A model generated the notes under the pieces. The model did not search any database and was not told where the DNA came from. It worked only from the letters and a program-made list of their open reading frames with translations. From Stenotrophomonas maltophilia (lineage in GTDB: Bacteria > Pseudomonadota > Gammaproteobacteria > Xanthomonadales > Xanthomonadaceae): 64,000 nucleotides of DNA. Positions 56,782 through 63,936 of the stretch are shown here, one piece after another (positions within the stretch are counted from its first letter, which is position 1; each line of letters begins with the position of its first letter). The stretch is from contig NZ_NIVS01000020.1 of NCBI RefSeq assembly GCF_002205165.1, positions 310,001-374,000 on the forward strand. The letters run 5' to 3'. Both the position numbers and the translations under genes were made by a program.

Positions 56782-57105
56782 TCAGGTATCGCCCTGCAGC
56801 AGCATCGACGGATCGATGTTCCAGCCCGCCTCGCGCGCGGCACGCAGGCGCAGATCGTTGGCGTCGAACTCGTCTAGCTGCAACAGGGTGATCACTCCCT
56901 CAACCTGGCGCGGAAGCAGAGGGCGGCTGCGGCCGAAGACGCGCCACACGCTGAGCACTTTGCAGTCCCATGCGGGGGCGAGGCAGGCCAACTGCTTCCC
57001 GTGCTCGCGGCAGTACCGGCGGATCATGTCGCGCACAGTGACGTGCGCGGGGGCGGCATCGCGCAGTGAGGCGCGTACGGATGCGGCTTTGGGCCCCGGG
57101 CTCAT
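56782..57105 (-). CDS. Hypothetical phage-element protein
   Basis: The 107-residue product contains TVRDMIRRYCREHGKQLACL and a helical C-terminal half (QVEGVITLLQLDEFDANDLR). I cannot name a family. The start is the ATG at 57105, which overlaps the methyltransferase stop by 4 bp (ATGA); a longer upstream reading frame lies inside the methyltransferase gene and is rejected. Confidence 0.55.
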   Translation of the reverse strand: MSPGPKAASVRASLRDAAPAHVTVRDMIRRYCREHGKQLACLAPAWDCKVLSVWRVFGRSRPLLPRQVEGVITLLQLDEFDANDLRLRAAREAGWNIDPSMLLQGDT

Positions 57106-58235
57106 GGGACGCCTCCAAGTGCAAGGCCGGGCTGAACCGCGCGGATGCGCGCCTCTGCGATCGCGGCGTATTCGGGATCGAGCTCGATACCGATGAACTG
57201 GAAGCCCTCCATGAGCGCGGCCCGTCCGGTACTGCCGCTGCCGGCGAACGGATCCAGCACCAGCCCGCCGCGCGGGGTGACGAGGCGGCACAGATAGCGC
57301 ATGAGATCTGTCGGCTTTACGGTTGGGTGGTGATTGCCGTTGCGGGCCGGCCAGTTGGCCTGCTGGCGATCGCGCATCGTGGCGCCAGCGGCTATTGCCG
57401 GCGCCGAACCAGACTCCACCCCGTCGTTACGATCCTCACGGGTGGCCTTGGCGCAGTAAAAGAACCGGGCGGCACTGCCGCGATCGCCACGTGCTACGGC
57501 GTCCCGTGCAGCCTCCATGTCGCCGTAGATGCCTAGCGATGCGCGATCGCGGCTGTGGCCACGCAGATCGCCCTGTTGCCCGACAGCTTGTGGGAACGCC
57601 GCCAAGACCTCGGTGCTCCCGTCATGGACCAGATTGGCCGGCCAGCGGCCCATCGCCTCGGCCTTCGCCACATTGGCGTTGCAGCGCTCCGCGTGCGTGG
57701 CCTTAGCCTGCGCGTCTTGCATCCACGGTCGATGCCAGCCATCGGGCCCGACTCTCGGCGCACCGTTCTGGTCGCCGCCACCCAGCCCATCCTCGGTCGC
57801 GATCCGGCAACAGTCGATGTTGAGCCCAGCCGTACCGTATTCCTGCCAGTTTGCGGCAACAGTGCCGGCCAACGGCTTGCGCGCAACCGTGATGGGCTCC
57901 AGGGCCGGCTTAAGTGCAGTCCCGCCCCACGGGCCGTTGTGGGACTTCGGGAAGCCAGACCCATAGACCCACGCGATCATGTCGCGAATCTCGAAGCCGG
58001 CGTCCTCGATGCGCACGGCCATGCGGTGCTGGGTGCGGGTGCCGGCGAAGGCCAGCAAATGACCACCCGGCTTCAGCACGCGCAGGCATTCGGCCCAGAT
58101 CTCAGTGCTCGGCACATCGTGGTCCCAGCGCTTGCCCATGAATGACAGCCCGTACGGCGGATCGGTCACGATTGAGTCCACCGAGGCATCGGACAGGCCT
58201 CTTATGACCTCCAGGCAGTCTCCGACGTAGATCAT
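57102..58235 (-). CDS. Site-specific DNA methyltransferase (N4-C or N6-A)
   Basis: The 377-residue enzyme has the amino-methyltransferase motifs in beta-class order: catalytic TDPPYGLSFMGKRWDHD early, then SAM-binding LVLDPFAGSGSTGRAALMEG near the C-terminus, with HPTVKP before it. This arrangement with LLAFAGTRTQHRMAVRIEDA is typical of solitary phage-encoded methylases. There is no partner restriction gene here. It may protect element DNA or mark it. DPPY permits adenine-N6 or cytosine-N4; I cannot decide. Confidence 0.9.
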   Translation of the reverse strand: MIYVGDCLEVIRGLSDASVDSIVTDPPYGLSFMGKRWDHDVPSTEIWAECLRVLKPGGHLLAFAGTRTQHRMAVRIEDAGFEIRDMIAWVYGSGFPKSHNGPWGGTALKPALEPITVARKPLAGTVAANWQEYGTAGLNIDCCRIATEDGLGGGDQNGAPRVGPDGWHRPWMQDAQAKATHAERCNANVAKAEAMGRWPANLVHDGSTEVLAAFPQAVGQQGDLRGHSRDRASLGIYGDMEAARDAVARGDRGSAARFFYCAKATREDRNDGVESGSAPAIAAGATMRDRQQANWPARNGNHHPTVKPTDLMRYLCRLVTPRGGLVLDPFAGSGSTGRAALMEGFQFIGIELDPEYAAIAEARIRAVQPGLALGGVP

Positions 58236-58705
58236 CCGACACCTCCCTCAAGTTGGCTGAGCATTGACGTGCCCGATTTGCCGTAGTACACGGGTGCTGG
58301 GGTCCACCATCTGAGGATTTCGATATGAATGTGGTCGGTTTCAATACCAAACATGTAGTAAGGCCTGGCGCGTTTCAGACGATTCACGGTGATTGGCAGC
58401 CGACCGTTTCTGTGGTCAGCGACACGATGCGCCCGCTTTGCGTCGCACAAAGAGTTGGCGCCTTTGGACTGCAGCGGCGGAGTTCTAAGTGGGATGCACT
58501 TCGAGCGTCGTGCAAATTGGCGCGCGAAATGCGAGCTCAGATCGCCCAAGACAATACTTAGACCGCCAACTCTGGATGCCTCCCACTGACCGAGAGGGTT
58601 GCAATACCTCAGCTCAATCGCTGGGCGGGCCTGTGCCTTTTGGTCGGCCATGATGGCGCGCACCATTCCGCCGTTGAAGAGGGTGGGGTGTTTGCTGACC
58701 TTCAT
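58232..58705 (-). CDS. Phage protein of the KxxPILFxxxMVRAI type
   Basis: The 157-residue product starts VSKHPTLFNGGMVRAIMADQ, which matches a widespread phage protein whose N-terminus reads [25 protein letters not shown]. Here the TQTRR motif is altered (KAQARPAI). The C-terminal half is basic. Function unknown. The ATG at 58703-58705 is used; the frame continues upstream antisense to the plus-strand gene and that part is rejected. Overlaps the methyltransferase start by 4 bp. Confidence 0.7.
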   Translation of the reverse strand: MKVSKHPTLFNGGMVRAIMADQKAQARPAIELRYCNPLGQWEASRVGGLSIVLGDLSSHFARQFARRSKCIPLRTPPLQSKGANSLCDAKRAHRVADHRNGRLPITVNRLKRARPYYMFGIETDHIHIEILRWWTPAPVYYGKSGTSMLSQLEGGVG

Positions 58706-58735
58706 GGCACAATCTTCTTCAACACGGAGGGGGGC

Positions 58736-59386
58736 ATGGCGATAGTGATTTGTCCGCTTGAAGCGGCTTGGGGAAACTGGGCGGACTGGGCAGGTGTAAT
58801 CGCTGGATTGGCAGCTGCAGGCGGCACTATTTGGGTTGCGCTGCTCGCTCGCCGGACGTCCGAGAAATCGGTGGAGATCGCTGGCCAAGCGAAGGAGATC
58901 GCCCAGCAGCAACATCAAGAGGCGGTTGATCTTCGCGACGCGCAGGCACGGATTCTCAGCCGGCGACTCAGGCATGAAGTCGTAGAGCTGCTTAGCCGCA
59001 TCGCGGGCCTCCTCAGTGAACTCGACGAAGCCGTTAGCTTTGAAGGGCTTCCGCGTGTTGAGAATGGTGGCAGACTCATGCGGATGCTTGACGCAGCGTC
59101 GATGCCCCTGTTGCCCGGTGCGCGAGCGGTGGAAGACCGTATACACAACCTCCCAGACGAACTCGGATCTGACCTTGCGGTTCTCATAGGCGGAGATCAG
59201 ACGTTGGAAGAGCGAATTAAGAGCATCAGAGGTCGCTTTAGCCGCCCCAACCCACAGGGTAGCTGGACATATGCCGGAAGCTCCATGGATTTCCTGACCC
59301 TCAAGCATCACCTTGAGTGGATGTTGAGACTTGGTGCGAGTTTTGCACCTAAGTTCATAACCTTCGATGTTGGAAATGACAGTTAA
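58736..59386 (+). CDS. Antisense-oriented single-span membrane protein in the phage operon
   Basis: The 216-residue protein begins MAIVICPLEAAWGNWADWAG, has a TM segment (WAGVIAGLAAAGGTIWVALLA, about 18-38), and then a long basic/acidic coiled-coil-like stretch (KEIAQQQHQEAVDLRDAQAR). A strong ribosome binding site (CGGAGGGGGG) precedes the ATG at 58736. Codon use and base composition look lower in GC than its neighbours. It runs opposite to every other gene of the element. A T-run terminator follows. Resembles a moron gene; no function recognised. Confidence 0.7.
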   Translation: MAIVICPLEAAWGNWADWAGVIAGLAAAGGTIWVALLARRTSEKSVEIAGQAKEIAQQQHQEAVDLRDAQARILSRRLRHEVVELLSRIAGLLSELDEAVSFEGLPRVENGGRLMRMLDAASMPLLPGARAVEDRIHNLPDELGSDLAVLIGGDQTLEERIKSIRGRFSRPNPQGSWTYAGSSMDFLTLKHHLEWMLRLGASFAPKFITFDVGNDS

Positions 59387-59421
59387 GTCAATCCACACGA
59401 TCTTTGTCGGACTTTTTTTTT
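59385..59421 (+). terminator. T-run terminator of the antisense gene
   Basis: A small stem (AAGTC/GACTT with inner CGA/TCG) ends in nine Ts at 59413-59421, just after the stop of the membrane-protein gene. The stem is weak but the T-run is unusual in this GC-rich DNA. Confidence 0.6.
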
Positions 59422-59430
59422 GCGCGTGGC

Positions 59431-59817
59431 TCATGCAGTCACTTCCCCTTTTTTAAGTGGGACGTCATACACATGGTCCCGCAGCCTGGTGCGCCGGTTA
59501 TGCGGCGGCTTGACGATGGCCAGGGTGGTGGGCGGCTTCGGCTCAATCGGGCCGGTATGGCGGTAGTCGCGTAGCGGGTCGGTCATGAATCGGCCGCCCT
59601 CCTTGCGCTGCACGCTGTACTCGGGGAAGGCCTCGGCCGGCAGTGCCGCGTGAGCCTCATCCATCAGCGAGACGAGCCTCTCTTGCCAGTCGAGCGGCAT
59701 GGACTGCAGGGTGCGGCGCGGCACGACCAGATAGGCGGCACGGCCAATGCCGAACGCATTCCAGATCGGTCCATCGGAATAGGGGCTCGGTGTGGCCTGC
59801 TGTTCAATATCAGCCAT
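59431..59817 (-). CDS. Hypothetical phage-element protein
   Basis: The 128-residue soluble protein contains SDGPIWNAFGIGRAAYLVVP and a basic C-terminal part (PHNRRTRLRDHVYDVPLKKG). It overlaps the next upstream gene by 8 bp. No family is recognised. The start codon at 59817 follows directly from that overlap. Confidence 0.6.
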   Translation of the reverse strand: MADIEQQATPSPYSDGPIWNAFGIGRAAYLVVPRRTLQSMPLDWQERLVSLMDEAHAALPAEAFPEYSVQRKEGGRFMTDPLRDYRHTGPIEPKPPTTLAIVKPPHNRRTRLRDHVYDVPLKKGEVTA

Positions 59818-60058
59818 TGGTCGGCTCCTTCTGGACGACCTTCTGGTGCTTGATCACCGTGTGAGTCAGATGCCGTGCGGCCGCTTTGGACGTTTCGATG
59901 ATGCTGGCCGCGCAGGTACGGAATATCTCGTCAATGTGATCCTGGTTGAGGTTCAGAATCACGGTTCCGGCGTCACCTCGGAATGCCGCGGTCCCGGTGT
60001 GCTTTCCCTTGTTTTCGCCGTACTGGTTCAGTTCGATGCTGAGCTTCTGAAGGATCAC
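59810..60058 (-). CDS. Hypothetical phage-element protein, GTG start
   Basis: The 82-residue product (ILQKLSIELNQYGENKGKHT ..., FRTCAASIIETSKAAARHL) is small and helical. I start it at the GTG at 60056-60058 because that codon overlaps the upstream stop by 4 bp (GTGA), the rule in this operon; a longer frame upstream lies in another gene. Function unknown. Confidence 0.55.
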   Translation of the reverse strand: MILQKLSIELNQYGENKGKHTGTAAFRGDAGTVILNLNQDHIDEIFRTCAASIIETSKAAARHLTHTVIKHQKVVQKEPTNG

Positions 60059-60648
60059 GACTCCACCCCCGGCGCTGCATCGCGCTGGCCATCGATCAGC
60101 TTTTTCACATCCTCCTTCAAGCAGCGCAGCACAAAGCAGTCGTGCTTGTTGCGCTTCCGCTGGTTGAGCATCGCGGCGTGCGCCTGCTCCCATAGCTTTC
60201 CCAGGTCGATGCCCTGCGCGGGCGGGGCGGCATAGAGCAGCGACCCAATCGGCAACGGCTTCGACAGACGTGCCTGTGGCAGACGGGCGCTCCCTTGATA
60301 CACCTCGCCCACCGGCTCCTGCGCCCCCGGCTGGCGGGTGGCGATGGCTTCGCGCAAGGCTTGCATGGCCTCGGTGACCATAATCCCAGGTCGGCGATCC
60401 GGGCTGCTGTCGAGGTCATCCAGCGCCGTGCTCAGATAGCCGAGAGCGGTGTCAATCAGCGCATCCGCCTGCTGCTCGGCCAGCTCTGCGGGCTTACGGT
60501 CGGCTACCCATGCGCGGATGTTGTCGGCCACTACCTGCGGGTCAACGATCCTCCCGCCCGGCACGCACGCGGTAAGCATCGCCTCCACGTCAAAGGAGAG
60601 CTCTGCGGGCTGCGGGTCCGGTGCCGCGTTGCTCTTGTTGGTCGTCAT
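60055..60648 (-). CDS. Hypothetical phage-element protein
   Basis: The 197-residue product contains VGEVYQGSARLPQ...LPIGSLLYAAPPAQ, a pattern seen in phage proteins of unknown function that end in a [P]G[T/S]xLYAAPP segment. A helical middle (IDTALGYLSTALDDLDSS) precedes it. The start ATG at 60646-60648 overlaps the upstream stop by 4 bp. Confidence 0.6.
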   Translation of the reverse strand: MTTNKSNAAPDPQPAELSFDVEAMLTACVPGGRIVDPQVVADNIRAWVADRKPAELAEQQADALIDTALGYLSTALDDLDSSPDRRPGIMVTEAMQALREAIATRQPGAQEPVGEVYQGSARLPQARLSKPLPIGSLLYAAPPAQGIDLGKLWEQAHAAMLNQRKRNKHDCFVLRCLKEDVKKLIDGQRDAAPGVES

Positions 60649-61184
60649 GGCTGGCTTCTCTTCTCGTGGTCTCTGATGCGGTCGATGAGGTAGGTGGCTT
60701 CCTTTCGCCATTTGTCGCGGGCGAGAGGGTTGAGGTGCTTGGCGAGGTAGTGGAGCTGCTCGAGCGGTTCGATCACCCAGGTGATGCGGAAGGGCATGGC
60801 GGAGCGGTGGTCGCGGAGCGGGGCGCGCGGTTGGCAATCCGGCCCTGCGAGCCACTCGACCTCGTCGCAGTCCAGGCATCGGCCATCACCATTGCTTCCG
60901 GGCGGCCACCGGTGGTCCTGCCTTCCGACCGGCGGGTGCAGGTAGAGCGCGCGGATGGTCAGATTCCGGCGGCGCGGGTTGGCCACGTCCTCGAGCTTGG
61001 CCTCTTCCCAAGGCTCTCTGCTGCCGCGCAGCCGGCATTCGTAGCGGGCCGGCTTCTGCGTCCCATACAGCTGCTCCATGAAGACCTTTGCCCAGGCAGT
61101 GGCAACCTCGGCGGGCACCGGCTCGCCAGCGGCGCCTGCACGCCGCATGGCGCGCACCGTAGAGGCGACGGTCGGCGTCTCCAT
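60645..61184 (-). CDS. Hypothetical phage-element protein
   Basis: The 179-residue product has an N-terminal helical part (TPTVASTVRAMRRAGAAGEP, EVATAWAKVFMEQLYG), a central segment with CLDCDEVEWLAGPDC suggestive of a metal-binding Cys cluster, and a basic helical end. The ATG at 61182-61184 is only 1 bp from the rdgC stop, so the two are coupled. Confidence 0.55.
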   Translation of the reverse strand: METPTVASTVRAMRRAGAAGEPVPAEVATAWAKVFMEQLYGTQKPARYECRLRGSREPWEEAKLEDVANPRRRNLTIRALYLHPPVGRQDHRWPPGSNGDGRCLDCDEVEWLAGPDCQPRAPLRDHRSAMPFRITWVIEPLEQLHYLAKHLNPLARDKWRKEATYLIDRIRDHEKRSQP

Positions 61185-61185
61185 A

Positions 61186-62094
61186 TCAGGCACTCGCGCT
61201 GCTGATGCGGAAGGAGGCAGCCAGCACGTCGAACAGCTGGCCCAACTCGCCGGTCTGCAGAGCAAAGCGCGCGTCCAGTTCAGCGCGCCGGCCGTGCTCG
61301 TCGGTGTCCGCCAGCTTGTCGAGCGCCCCATCCAAGAACTTCAGCTTCCGCACGATCAGGTCGTCGCCCAGCACGAACGACAGGTTGTCCTGAAGGACCA
61401 AGGCGAGCTTGGTGACCTGCTTGCCGGCGTCCAGGTGACGGCCGATCTCATCGCTCAGCAGCTCCTGCTTCTGCAGGCGCGCTACGCTGCCTCCTTCGAC
61501 GGGATCGCGCAGTTCGGCTTCTTCGCCCAGGCTCAGGCCTTCCGGCAGGGGCTCACCAGCGATCCAACCGGTCAGCACCGATCGTGGGGCGACTTCGGCG
61601 TTCAGTGGCATGGTAGGGAAGGAGCCCAGCAGGGAGCGGATATCGGAGATCACACTCTCGCCATTCCCGCGGCTGCTGCTATCAACGAACACCACACCGC
61701 GTTTCAGGTCCAGGAACACGTCGGTGCGGCCAGAGGTGACAAGGGCGCGTGGCATCAGCTCGTGCAGGAGGTCGTCCTTCATGCGCTTCCGCTCACGTCC
61801 GCCGGGCTTGCGCCCCTCGTTTTGCTCAATTTCTTCGATCTTGGCCGCCAACAGGTTGTTGACCGCCGCGGCCGGCAGGATCTTCTTCTCGGTTCCGACC
61901 GTGAGCCACAGCCAGTCGCCGATACGGTGGGACAGGACGGTGGTTTCCTCCCGGCCGAACGGGGAAATGAAGCCGCGCGAGGTCATTTCGAGCGGTCCGA
62001 CCGGCTTCAGCTGCATCTGCGGCAGCAGTGCATCAACTTCGGAGAAGTCGGTGGCGCTCGGAAAGCGGAACAGGATCAGATTGCGAAGGAACAT
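61186..62094 (-). CDS. rdgC: Recombination-associated protein RdgC
   Basis: The 302-residue protein matches RdgC over its full length: FLRNLILFRFPSATDFSEVD at the start, GPLEMTSRGFISPFGREE, and VFVDSSSRGNGESVISDIRS-like central region. RdgC forms a ring around double-stranded DNA and inhibits RecA in E. coli. Copies on phages and islands are common; the chromosomal copy is expected elsewhere. Here it is embedded in the element operon. Confidence 0.93.
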   Translation of the reverse strand: MFLRNLILFRFPSATDFSEVDALLPQMQLKPVGPLEMTSRGFISPFGREETTVLSHRIGDWLWLTVGTEKKILPAAAVNNLLAAKIEEIEQNEGRKPGGRERKRMKDDLLHELMPRALVTSGRTDVFLDLKRGVVFVDSSSRGNGESVISDIRSLLGSFPTMPLNAEVAPRSVLTGWIAGEPLPEGLSLGEEAELRDPVEGGSVARLQKQELLSDEIGRHLDAGKQVTKLALVLQDNLSFVLGDDLIVRKLKFLDGALDKLADTDEHGRRAELDARFALQTGELGQLFDVLAASFRISSASA

Positions 62095-62170
62095 GTGATC
62101 TCCAAATCAGTTCTTGGCGCCGGCACGGCGGCCGGTTTAAGCAGTGCTTTTGATGGGGTGCCGCGCCAGG

Positions 62171-62431
62171 TCAGTCCTGCAGCGGGCAGTCGCGCCGGCC
62201 GCGCGGCCAGAGGGATGGCATGCGCTTCTGCCATCCGGCGTAGTTGACGCGGTGACCTGTCTTGACCGCGCGCTGTTGCATCTCGCCGAACTGCACGCGC
62301 AGTCCATGGAAGCGGTCGGGGTGCGCGATCAGTGCTGCCCGGTACCGCTCCAGGCGCTGCTCTGCAGTCGGTCGAACGGTGCTGGCGAACACGGCGTCAT
62401 GGCCGCCGCCCAGCAGATGCAAACCGTCCAT
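62171..62431 (-). CDS. Hypothetical phage-element protein
   Basis: The 86-residue product (start ATG 62429-62431) contains AEQRLERYRAALIAHPDRFH and a basic C-terminus (RMPSLWPRGRRDCPLQ). Its start shares the TGATG with the upstream stop, so the two are coupled. Function unknown. A 76-bp spacer separates it from rdgC. Confidence 0.5.
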   Translation of the reverse strand: MDGLHLLGGGHDAVFASTVRPTAEQRLERYRAALIAHPDRFHGLRVQFGEMQQRAVKTGHRVNYAGWQKRMPSLWPRGRRDCPLQD

Positions 62432-62616
62432 CAGCGCACCAGCCTGTGCATGCCCGGCGCGAAACGCTCTAGCCGCTCCGCCGCATCGCGCTGAGCTTGG
62501 CCGCTGGCTTGGTGGATGCGGTACGGGTGCCGGCGCGGCCTCTTGGCGCGATCCAATGCCGCGCGTTGCTCTTGGGTCAGTGCCGGTGCCGGCAGCTTGA
62601 TGGCAGGCGCTCTCAT
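62431..62616 (-). CDS. Small basic phage-element protein
   Basis: The 61-residue product is Arg/Ala/Pro rich (ALTQEQRAALDRAKRPRRHP), likely helical and nucleic-acid binding by charge. It ends with TGATG overlap with the next gene and starts by 4-bp overlap with the previous stop. Function unknown. Confidence 0.5.
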   Translation of the reverse strand: MRAPAIKLPAPALTQEQRAALDRAKRPRRHPYRIHQASGQAQRDAAERLERFAPGMHRLVR

Positions 62617-62792
62617 TCGATGTGGTCCTCGCTCCTGGCGTGCTGGCGCAGCGCGTGGTCGACGGCCTCGCAGTCGTCGCAGACATGGTTTGTGGTCAGG
62701 TCGCATTCGCAGCGGTGTGCTGCCGGCGCTATCGGTCGCGCGAGTGGCGGGATACCGATGCGCATGTGCTCAAAGAAGTCGTGCTCGGTCAC
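62613..62792 (-). CDS. Tiny Cys-cluster protein, zinc-ribbon-like
   Basis: The 59-residue ORF starts at GTG (62790-62792), overlaps the preceding stop as GTGA, and ends by overlap with the next start. It contains CECDLTTNHVCDDCEAVDH, giving Cys-X-Cys and Cys-X2-Cys pairs about seven residues apart, a plausible zinc site. It is too short to be found by usual length cut-offs, but its coupling on both sides supports it. Confidence 0.6.
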   Translation of the reverse strand: MTEHDFFEHMRIGIPPLARPIAPAAHRCECDLTTNHVCDDCEAVDHALRQHARSEDHIE

Positions 62793-63013
62793 GAGTCACC
62801 GCCCCGGGCGCGCAGCATTCGGCGCAGGCTCTTGCGCACGTCAGCGATGGCACGGCCCGCGCTGACTCGGCGGTCCAGCACGGCGAAGGCTGCAACGTCT
62901 GCGGCAGCTGCCGCCTGATTGGGGGAGAAGCCCATGCTGGTGGCGGCGGTGGCTACGGCCCTCGCTGCCCCAGCCGCGCGTACGGCGAGCGGGTAAGTGA
63001 CTGTGGCGATCAT
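62789..63013 (-). CDS. Hypothetical small phage-element protein
   Basis: The 74-residue product is Ala-rich with a basic C-terminus (AGRAIADVRKSLRRMLRARG). No family recognised. It overlaps both neighbours by 4 bp (start ATGA at 63010-63013, stop in GTGA at 62789-62792). Confidence 0.5.
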   Translation of the reverse strand: MIATVTYPLAVRAAGAARAVATAATSMGFSPNQAAAAADVAAFAVLDRRVSAGRAIADVRKSLRRMLRARGGDS

Positions 63014-63294
63014 GCGGCACCGCCTTGGCTGATCGTGTAGCCGCGGTTGCGGGTGGCGTTGATGCGGTAGCCGTGCTGGCCCAGCTTCTGGCGTAGGCGG
63101 CAGATGGTCACTTCCACCGTGTTCGACTTGCGGGTGTTGGCGCCGTACAGCTGCTCTTCCAGCGAAGCGCGGCTGATGGGAGCTTCGCCCGCATCGATGA
63201 GCAGCTGCAGCACCTTGGACTCGGTGGGGCTGAGAGGCAGGCGGGAGCTGCCGACCATTGCGGCACGCGGCTCAGCGCGAAGGCCGGCGATCAC
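63010..63294 (-). CDS. Stand-alone OmpR-type winged-helix DNA-binding protein
   Basis: The 94-residue protein consists of an OmpR/PhoB-type effector domain with no receiver: LPLSPTESKVLQLLIDAGEA, ISRASLEEQLYG, NTVEVTICRLRQKLGQHGYR and NATRNRGYTI follow the domain from strand to wing. Such isolated domains on mobile elements may be phage regulators. The GTG at 63292-63294 overlaps the upstream stop (GTGA); it is preferred to internal ATGs. Confidence 0.8.
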   Translation of the reverse strand: MIAGLRAEPRAAMVGSSRLPLSPTESKVLQLLIDAGEAPISRASLEEQLYGANTRKSNTVEVTICRLRQKLGQHGYRINATRNRGYTISQGGAA

Positions 63295-63809
63295 GGTGCC
63301 ACCTCGATGAAAGCCAGGTCGTGCATCACGCACTGCGCCCGGGTCAGTACGGCAGACGTGCTCGGCTTATTTCCGTCTGCGGTCGGAAGGGGGAAGACCG
63401 CATTGGCCCGGACGCATGCCGCCGGGGAGACCTGATAGGACCCGCTCAGCACGGCATCGGCCGCGTCGAGGGCCAGCTGCCATCGTGCTGGCTGGAAGTT
63501 CTGGGTGAGGGCTTTGGTGATGCCGGGCGCGCAGTCGGGGACACGACTCGCGTCGCGGAAAGCGTTGAGGCTGGTGTTGGCCACTGTGGCACGCAGAGCC
63601 CAATCGTCGGCGGCGGCCAGTTCGTACACAGCCAATGCTGCGCAGATTCGCGGGCTGGTGATCACCAGCGTATCGGGGGCATCCACTGCGGCTTCCGCTG
63701 CCGGCGCGTCACCGGGAACGGCCCAGGCCGCAACGGCCAAGACGATGAAGCATGCGAGAGCGACAAGGCCAAGGCGGGCTGATCGCAGGTTGCTGGGGGT
63801 CAAGGGCAT
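63291..63809 (-). CDS. Membrane-anchored or exported phage-element protein
   Basis: The 172-residue product starts with a basic segment and a hydrophobic helix (LGLVALACFIVLAVAAWAV, about 13-31), then a soluble part with four to five Cys (RICAALAVYEL, VPDCAPGIT, AACVRANAVF, RAQCVMHDLAFIE). The QCVMHDLAFIE end is a pattern I associate with phage proteins of unknown role. The ATG at 63807-63809 follows GGAG. It is the first gene of the operon downstream of the promoter at 63851-63879. Confidence 0.6.
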   Translation of the reverse strand: MPLTPSNLRSARLGLVALACFIVLAVAAWAVPGDAPAAEAAVDAPDTLVITSPRICAALAVYELAAADDWALRATVANTSLNAFRDASRVPDCAPGITKALTQNFQPARWQLALDAADAVLSGSYQVSPAACVRANAVFPLPTADGNKPSTSAVLTRAQCVMHDLAFIEVAP

Positions 63810-63850
63810 TGCGTTTCTCTCCGAGGTCGGCGGAAGCCGGCTGCGCGACA

Positions 63851-63879
63851 ATAAAAGCACGCTAATACGGAGAATGCAA
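63851..63879 (-). promoter_or_regulatory. Promoter of the element's minus-strand operon
   Basis: On the minus strand, TTGCAT (63879-63874) and TTTTAT (63856-63851) are separated by exactly 17 bp, a good sigma-70 promoter. Operator-like repeats overlap both boxes. Confidence 0.6.
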
Positions 63880-63900
63880 GCACGCTTATTCAGCGTGCTT
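63855..63900. promoter_or_regulatory. Operator-like array of 9-bp repeats
   Basis: AAGCACGCT occurs at 63855-63863 and 63878-63886, and its exact inverse AGCGTGCTT at 63892-63900. The last two form a palindrome with a 5-bp spacer. They overlap the -10 and -35 of the minus-strand promoter, so a repressor bound there would switch off the operon. Confidence 0.7.
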
Positions 63901-63936
63901 CTACGCTACTGCTCACATGGAGCAGGAGGTGTTGGG

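Noticed and set aside
58706..59434. Extension of the MVRAI-type phage protein to a 400-residue product
   Set aside because: The upstream part is antisense to a gene with its own ribosome binding site and terminator; the family begins at the Met at 58705.
56082..63809. A restriction-modification or other defence island
   Set aside because: The methyltransferase is solitary, no nuclease or helicase partner is seen, and AlpA, RdgC and operon layout point to a phage-type element.
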